A program made the translations under genes and the position numbers. From NCBI GenBank assembly GCA_017880985.1, contig JADGRK010000001.1, positions 1 to 38,058 of the forward strand: DNA of 38,058 nt. Direction: 5' to 3'. The notes beneath the pieces were generated by a model. It had not been told where the DNA came from and ran no database searches. It saw nothing but the letters and a program-made list of their open reading frames with translations. Shown here piece by piece: positions 33,374 through 38,058 of this stretch (the stretch's first letter is position 1; each line of letters starts with the position of its first letter). Origin of the DNA: Rhodoferax sp. Lineage in GTDB: Bacteria > Pseudomonadota > Gammaproteobacteria > Burkholderiales > Burkholderiaceae_C.

Positions 33374-35577
33374 TAACTGAACCCCTTCATCGGCGACATT
33401 CCAATTTCCTTGATCTTGGCGGCATACTCGTTGATCAACGCTGCCACACGCTGGCTGTCGGTAATCGCCACCTCGTAGCTGGCCACGCGCTCCGGCTCCA
33501 ACCCCATCCCCTTGAGTGTGTCGTCGATCTTGCTCATGCGGTAATACGCCAGCTCCGAGCCTTTGACAAAATGACACTGATAGTCATCGCCCCGCTTGCA
33601 GCCCATCATCATCACACCGTCCCAGCCACCATTGAGCGCATCGGTAATCCAGATCGCATTGATCGAGCCGAGGCAGCGCACCGGAATAGCACGCACAAAG
33701 GCGGAATAAACAGTGCGCGACAGGCCCGCCATGTCGAGCGCCGGGTAGGCATCGTTCTCACAAGCCAGCAGCAGGATGCGCGGCCGCTCGGAGAACTCAT
33801 CAGGCATGTCGAGTGACTTGATCTGACTGCCCACCGTATCGACCGAGTAGTTCTCAAAAGAGATCACCCGCACTGGACAGGCACCCATGCAGGTTCCACA
33901 ACGCCGACAACGCGATTCATTGAATACCGGGAAGCGCCGCTCGTCCTCGTCGATCGCACCAAACGGACATTCGACCGTGCAGCGCTTGCACTGCGTACAA
34001 CCCTCCAGCCGCACAATCGGGTATGACAAGTCGCCAGAGCGCGGATGTGCGGCCCGACCCAGCAGCGCATTCTCCACCGTCTGAATCGCTTTGAGCGCTG
34101 CGCCGGTGGCATCATCCGTGGCTTGCTGCATGTCCATGGGACGGCGCACCGGGCCCGCCGCATAGATGCCGGTGCGCCGCGTCTCGTAGGGAAAACAAAT
34201 AAAGTGTGAATCAGTCAAACCAGCTTTGAGTTGCGGCAAATCCTTGCCCTGGCGATAGGTCAGATTCAGGATCGAAATGGGCTTGACGCCCGTCTGCTGC
34301 TCCTCAGGGATATCGATGTTGACCCCAGAATTCGGTACCTGGCCGGTAGCGAGCACCACCAGATCAGCACTGACAGTGGCGTCTTCATCAAGAATCAAAT
34401 CCCGGAAGTTCACCGTGCATCCAGCGCCTTGTGCATTAACCTTGCTCACCTTGCCTTTGGTGAAGGTCACACCCTTGCGCTGCGCACTGCGGTAAAAATC
34501 CTCACTCATGCCGGGCAAACGAAGGTCAGAATAAAGTACAACAGTGTCAATGTCAGGATTGGCATCCTTGAAATACATCGCCTGCTTGACACTGGTCGCA
34601 CAGCAATGACCCGAGCAATACGGCAAATGCGCTCCGGTCTCATCGCGCTGACCCGCACACTGAATGAACACGACGCTTTGCACCACGTGGCCATCGGTGC
34701 GCTGAATGGCGCCGCCATTGGCCGAGCAAGCCAGCGCTTCCAGCCCGGCTTGATCGACCACACCGGGCAGGCCGCCGCCGAGTTCAGGCAAACGTGCCAT
34801 GTCATAAGTCGAAAAACCGCTGGCCTGAATGATCGCCCCAACCATCTCCTGCACCACGGCACCGCTCTCCTGCGCGATCTGGACCGCAAACCGACCCGGC
34901 GCCCCAGCCGTCTCGGCCAGTGTGGAACCCAGATGAACGCTGATGCGTGGATGCGCCACAACCCTGGCAATCAATTCCTTGACGCCAGTGGCTTGTGGCT
35001 CGGCATAGGGGTCACGAAACGGCACCCGCTTCCACAGCTTGGCCGCCCAGCCACCCAGCGCCGGCGCTTTTTCAACAAGAACCACTTCGTAGCCGGTTTC
35101 AGCCGCTTCGATCGCCGCCGTCAGGCCCGACACGCCGCCACCAACGACGAGAATCCGCTTGTTCGCACCGCGATCAGGGCTGCCAGCGGGCACTTTCATC
35201 TTCTTCAATTCGGCGCAACCCATGCGTATGTAGTCATCGGCCATTTCCTGACGCACTTCGTTATGTGCTGGCCCTTCGGCCACGATCCAGATCACACCTT
35301 CACGCAAATTGGCGCGTGCCATGGAAATCTCGGGGAAATTGAAAGCCTCGGTCTTTGCGCGACGCGAACAGGCAGCGATCATCAGATGACTGATACCCTC
35401 TTTCTTAATATCGTCGCGAATCATCTGGACGCCACCGGCGCTGCAAAGGAAGTCGTGGCGCTTGACCACCTGGATCTTGCCTTCCTTCTTCGCAATTTTC
35501 TCCAGCCCGTCGATATCGAGCGCCTCACCCAAGCCACAGCCAGCGCACAGGTACGCGGCGAATTTATTGTCAGCCAC
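33373..35577 (-). CDS. qmoB: QmoB, flavin/iron-sulfur subunit
   Basis: A 734-aa HdrA-like flavoprotein with a C-terminal MvhD-type domain. Visible are YLCAGCGLGEALD at the N-terminus, the FAD loop VVGGGVSGLTAA, HdrA cysteines (YCSGHCC), ferredoxin clusters CTQCKRCTVECP and CRRCGTCMGACP, then MvhD cysteines CEND, RCLGSIN and GCKRGDDYQC. The start is taken as GTG 35577 because GGAGG lies just before it and family similarity begins with VADNKFAAYLC; it is one base from the qmoA stop. It takes electrons from AprBA, perhaps by bifurcation. Confidence 0.94.
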   Translation of the reverse strand: MADNKFAAYLCAGCGLGEALDIDGLEKIAKKEGKIQVVKRHDFLCSAGGVQMIRDDIKKEGISHLMIAACSRRAKTEAFNFPEISMARANLREGVIWIVAEGPAHNEVRQEMADDYIRMGCAELKKMKVPAGSPDRGANKRILVVGGGVSGLTAAIEAAETGYEVVLVEKAPALGGWAAKLWKRVPFRDPYAEPQATGVKELIARVVAHPRISVHLGSTLAETAGAPGRFAVQIAQESGAVVQEMVGAIIQASGFSTYDMARLPELGGGLPGVVDQAGLEALACSANGGAIQRTDGHVVQSVVFIQCAGQRDETGAHLPYCSGHCCATSVKQAMYFKDANPDIDTVVLYSDLRLPGMSEDFYRSAQRKGVTFTKGKVSKVNAQGAGCTVNFRDLILDEDATVSADLVVLATGQVPNSGVNIDIPEEQQTGVKPISILNLTYRQGKDLPQLKAGLTDSHFICFPYETRRTGIYAAGPVRRPMDMQQATDDATGAALKAIQTVENALLGRAAHPRSGDLSYPIVRLEGCTQCKRCTVECPFGAIDEDERRFPVFNESRCRRCGTCMGACPVRVISFENYSVDTVGSQIKSLDMPDEFSERPRILLLACENDAYPALDMAGLSRTVYSAFVRAIPVRCLGSINAIWITDALNGGWDGVMMMGCKRGDDYQCHFVKGSELAYYRMSKIDDTLKGMGLEPERVASYEVAITDSQRVAALINEYAAKIKEIGMSPMKGFS

Positions 35578-35578
35578 T

Positions 35579-36859
35579 TTATGCTTCCTCCCCAACGGTC
35601 TGATGAATAACCTTGATGGCGCGCAGCGCAGCGCCGGTGGCACTTTGCACCGAACGATTCACATCAAGGGGACTGGCCGCAGAGCCGGCACCAAGCATGC
35701 CGCCATCGGCCGAGCCCTCAATAAATCCTGAAGAATCCGTGATCACGTCGTCCGGCAGTGTGATTCCGTTGGCCTCCGGTTCCATGCCGATCGCCAGCAC
35801 CACAAGGTCGTGCATGCTGGCATAACGGTGATAGCCCTCGGTGTCCACACCATGCAGGACCAGATCCCCATTCTTGGCCTGCTCGATGTTCGCTACTTTT
35901 GATTTGACAAAAGTAACCGTCGCATCCTGTTGCACCATCTGATAAAAATCTTCGAAGCGGTCAATCGCACGGATATCGATGTAATAGACCGTTGATTTGG
36001 CTGCGTCGCCATGGGCTTCACGCACGTACTGCGTCTGTTTCAGCGTGGCCATGCAACAGATACGCGAACAATGCCGCAAATGGTTCTCGTCGCGCGAACC
36101 GGCACACTGGATGAAGGCAATGTCTTTCGCTTCCCGTCCGTCCGATGGACGCAGCAGCTTGCCACCGGTAGGCCCGGCCGGATCAGCCAAGCGCTCGAAC
36201 TCGACGCTGGTGATCACATTGGGGAAGCGCCCATAGCCGTAGGGCTGAATCTTGGCTGCATCGTAGGGTTTCCAGCCGGTCGCCCAGACCACAGCACCCA
36301 CCGCAAGTTCGACCGTCTCTTCCTGCATCGCGAGGTCGATGGCATCGACCTTGCAGGCCGCTTTAGCCTTGTCGGCCTCTTCCGTGCCAATCAGGGACGG
36401 GTCGAGCACATAGCGCTGCGGATACGCCATCGCGTACGGCAGATGCGCCGCCTTGATCTTGCCCTGACCATAGTTGTACGCATCAGGAATCTCGCTACTG
36501 ACCACTGCGGCGCACTCGCCGCAAGCGGTGCAGTTCTCGTTGACGTAGCGCGGACGAATCTTCAACGTAGCCGTGTAGGCCCCGCGTTTGCCTTCAATTC
36601 GAACGACCTCAGTCATCGTCATCACACGCACATTCCGGTTGCCCTTGAGTCGTCGCAGATTGATTTCGAGTCCGCAGGCCGGATGGCACATCTTCGGAAA
36701 ATATCGGTACAGCAGCGCGGTACGCCCACCCAACGTAGCGCTGCGCTCGATCAGGACAACCTCCCGTCCGCATTCTGCCGCTTCGAGCGCCGCCGTCATG
36801 CCGCTGATGCCAGCGCCAACCACGAGAATGGTTTGACTGGTCGCGATAGGTACCTTCAT
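35579..36859 (-). CDS. qmoA: QmoA, HdrA-like flavoprotein
   Basis: A 426-aa FAD protein of the HdrA family. It has an N-terminal VVGAGISGMTAA FAD loop, HPACGLEINLRR, NCTACGECAAV and the HdrA segment HCSRICCMATLK. With QmoB it accepts electrons from AprB. ATG 36859 is preceded by a strong AAGGAGG, in preference to the ATG nine codons upstream. It follows the phosphoesterase gene by 23 bases, so transcription likely starts further right. Confidence 0.95.
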   Translation of the reverse strand: MKVPIATSQTILVVGAGISGMTAALEAAECGREVVLIERSATLGGRTALLYRYFPKMCHPACGLEINLRRLKGNRNVRVMTMTEVVRIEGKRGAYTATLKIRPRYVNENCTACGECAAVVSSEIPDAYNYGQGKIKAAHLPYAMAYPQRYVLDPSLIGTEEADKAKAACKVDAIDLAMQEETVELAVGAVVWATGWKPYDAAKIQPYGYGRFPNVITSVEFERLADPAGPTGGKLLRPSDGREAKDIAFIQCAGSRDENHLRHCSRICCMATLKQTQYVREAHGDAAKSTVYYIDIRAIDRFEDFYQMVQQDATVTFVKSKVANIEQAKNGDLVLHGVDTEGYHRYASMHDLVVLAIGMEPEANGITLPDDVITDSSGFIEGSADGGMLGAGSAASPLDVNRSVQSATGAALRAIKVIHQTVGEEA

Positions 36860-36882
36860 AAATCCTCCTTTGCTTCGATCGC

Positions 36883-37392
36883 TCATTCGAGCGGTCGAAT
36901 TTCAAAATCAAAATTGACAAGATCAACCAGCAGCCAGGTCGCGGGAGCGCCGAGCCCCGCCACGCTACCCGGATTTACCAGCCACGTCATACCCCCGCCA
37001 AGGGTCGGCTGCTGTACCACGCTGGCTTCATGAGAGTGGCCACAACAAACGACGTCATAGTCACCGGTGCAGGCCAATCCGCGCGCATAGTGCGGATAGT
37101 GCGTCGCAAACAGCCTTCGGCCGGCCAAGCGCAAGTCGATATCCGGCCCGTGGTAGATGATCAGCCCAGCCGACGAACTGCACAAATTCCAGAGCGCCAC
37201 TGGGTCTCCCAGATTGTTACCATGCACCACATGGACCGGCAGCCCGAGTTGCAGCAGTGGGCGCAAAGTCATCGCGCCAATCAGATCACCGCAGTGGATG
37301 ACAAGCTCGGCCCCGGCTTTCTTTGCGGCAGTCACTGCCGCCGTCAACATCGGGGCACGATCATGACTATCAGAGACGACACAAATTTTCAT
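36883..37392 (-). CDS. YfcE/MJ0936-type metallophosphoesterase
   Basis: A 169-aa protein with the calcineurin-like metal motifs in order: D-x-H (VSDSHD), GD (HCGDLIG), GN (VHGNNLGD), and GHSH (CCGHSHEA), with H near THYPHYARG. The family are small phosphodiesterases of unknown substrate in most bacteria. The position inside the qmo operon is unusual; it could cleave a nucleotide by-product such as APS or a signal nucleotide, but nothing in the sequence shows this. It starts 10 bases after the preceding 138-aa gene. Confidence 0.85.
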   Translation of the reverse strand: MKICVVSDSHDRAPMLTAAVTAAKKAGAELVIHCGDLIGAMTLRPLLQLGLPVHVVHGNNLGDPVALWNLCSSSAGLIIYHGPDIDLRLAGRRLFATHYPHYARGLACTGDYDVVCCGHSHEASVVQQPTLGGGMTWLVNPGSVAGLGAPATWLLVDLVNFDFEIRPLE

Positions 37393-37402
37393 TGTGCAAG
37401 TC

Positions 37403-37819
37403 TCATATCACCAACGGCCCGTAATAATCAGCGCCGTCTGCACCGGTTGCCAAGTCAGCAGCCGTGGTCCCGCTGGAGAGGCCCTTCCTCTGGCTTGCAT
37501 GGTCGGCTTGAACGCGCAACAACGTCAACACGCAGCGCCGCAAGTCGGTGTAATCTGTATGCCCGGTTCCATACTGGTCAGCGTCGGCGTAAAAAAACTG
37601 GCAGCGATAGCGCTCCTGGGCTGTCTTGCACACCACAAAATTGGCGCCGTCCACGCTCCAATACAGCGTCGGGCAACTCGTCAATTCATCGCTGCCGGGG
37701 TCAAGCTTCAATTCGCTGTCGGCCAGCTCCGGCGACATCGGCTGGCGATAGCGTTGCCGCAAAAGCTCAGCCACGAGTTCGCACTCTTGCTCAGTGAAAT
37801 TGGAAACTGGGACATTCAC
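37403..37819 (-). CDS. Uncharacterised 138-aa protein heading the qmo operon
   Basis: I do not recognise the family. The product looks mixed strand/helix: a helix with FTEQECELVAELLRQRY, then LYWSVDGANFVVCKT and RCQFFYADADQYGTGHTDY, with five cysteines in total and a flexible end. No signal or membrane segment. The start is assigned to GTG 37819 with GAGG upstream; a TTG six codons earlier is possible. Tight spacing to the phosphoesterase supports a shared operon and possibly a function with it. Confidence 0.55.
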   Translation of the reverse strand: MNVPVSNFTEQECELVAELLRQRYRQPMSPELADSELKLDPGSDELTSCPTLYWSVDGANFVVCKTAQERYRCQFFYADADQYGTGHTDYTDLRRCVLTLLRVQADHASQRKGLSSGTTAADLATGADGADYYGPLVI

Positions 37820-37913
37820 GCATCGACCTCGATTCAAGAAACAACGTGCCCTTTTTTATCCCCTAAGAGCACGATTAAGGCGTGATTGTCAGACACGTAA
37901 ATTGATAAGTCAC

Positions 37914-37960
37914 CTACCCATAGGGACTAGCGGGGCTACCCATTCGGAGTATGGTCGTAG
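37914..37960 (+). promoter_or_regulatory. Tandem CTACCCAT motifs at the right end
   Basis: CTACCCATAGGGAC (37914-37927) and GCTACCCATTCGGAGTAT (37936-37953) resemble the dsr and sat operators; a TATGGT follows at 37950. The second copy's ACCC occupies nearly the position of the extra ACCC in those promoters. They may drive a gene beyond the window or control the minus-strand qmo operon. The remainder of 37838-38058 shows no gene. Confidence 0.35.
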
Positions 37961-38058
37961 GTGCATTTTTCTTGTTCAATCAATGTCAGTCAATCTGTGA
38001 ATCGGCATGAAACATCAACTTAGCTGACAGTCTGCGTGTCACGTCGATCAGATCGTGA

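Noticed and set aside
34231..35610. Long plus-strand frame opposite qmoB
   Set aside because: Antisense shadow of qmoB; no ribosome site or domain.

Overview
The window is a sulfur-oxidation locus from a chemolithotrophic or facultatively lithotrophic betaproteobacterium. The core is an oxidative-type dissimilatory sulfite reductase operon (dsrABEFHCMKLJOPNR plus a SUMT gene). It is joined to sat-aprBA and a QmoAB-HdrC-HdrB electron-transfer operon. DsrEFH, DsrL and a flavocytochrome c sulfide dehydrogenase flavoprotein mark the direction as sulfide/sulfur oxidation, not sulfate reduction. Small palindromic intergenic repeats resemble those I associate with Comamonadaceae (Rhodoferax-like); that placement is inference.

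Layout. 1-3095 (+): fccB-like flavoprotein, Tat-exported Rieske protein, thioredoxin, and a DsrC homologue with only the C-terminal cysteine. 3111-7874 (-): a seven-gene module of poorly known proteins: an S24 peptidase-like protein, an HTH/coiled-coil/ferredoxin/flavin reductase fusion, a TauD-type dioxygenase, an unknown helical protein, a cysteine-free DsrC homologue (RspA type), an orphan Cas6/Cmx6-like protein and a 77-aa protein. 7875-8185: divergent regulatory region. 8186-21812 (+): the dsr operon, ending with DsrN fused to a cysteine-free DsrC-like domain, DsrR with a Cys-rich tail, and SUMT for siroheme synthesis. 21898-23956 (+): a visibly more GC-rich second DsrM/DsrK-like pair. 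24091-25994 (-): a NarX/NarL-type two-component system with a soluble GAF sensor. 25995-26407: regulatory region with a long leader. 26408-31176 (+): sat, aprB, aprA, a terminator and a YkgJ-type protein. 31185-37819 (-): rhodanese, HdrB, HdrC, QmoB, QmoA, a YfcE-like phosphoesterase and an unknown protein. 37820-38058: intergenic, with motifs resembling the dsr/sat operators.

How the genes fit together. Sulfide is oxidised outside the cytoplasm by the flavoprotein. Persulfide sulfur is handed through rhodanese/DsrE-type carriers to DsrEFH and DsrC. DsrAB (siroheme made via SUMT, amidated by DsrN) forms DsrC trisulfide/sulfite with DsrL, and DsrMKJOP recycles DsrC and feeds electrons to the membrane. 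AprBA and Sat then oxidise sulfite to sulfate with ATP gain, and Qmo-HdrCB passes AprBA electrons to quinone.

The most notable unexplained parts are the minus-strand accessory module with its Cas6-like protein, and a promoter/operator layout shared at identical spacing between that module/dsr and sat-apr. The nearby NarL-type regulator is a natural candidate for binding it. No tRNA, rRNA, CRISPR array, transposase or complete mobile element was seen.
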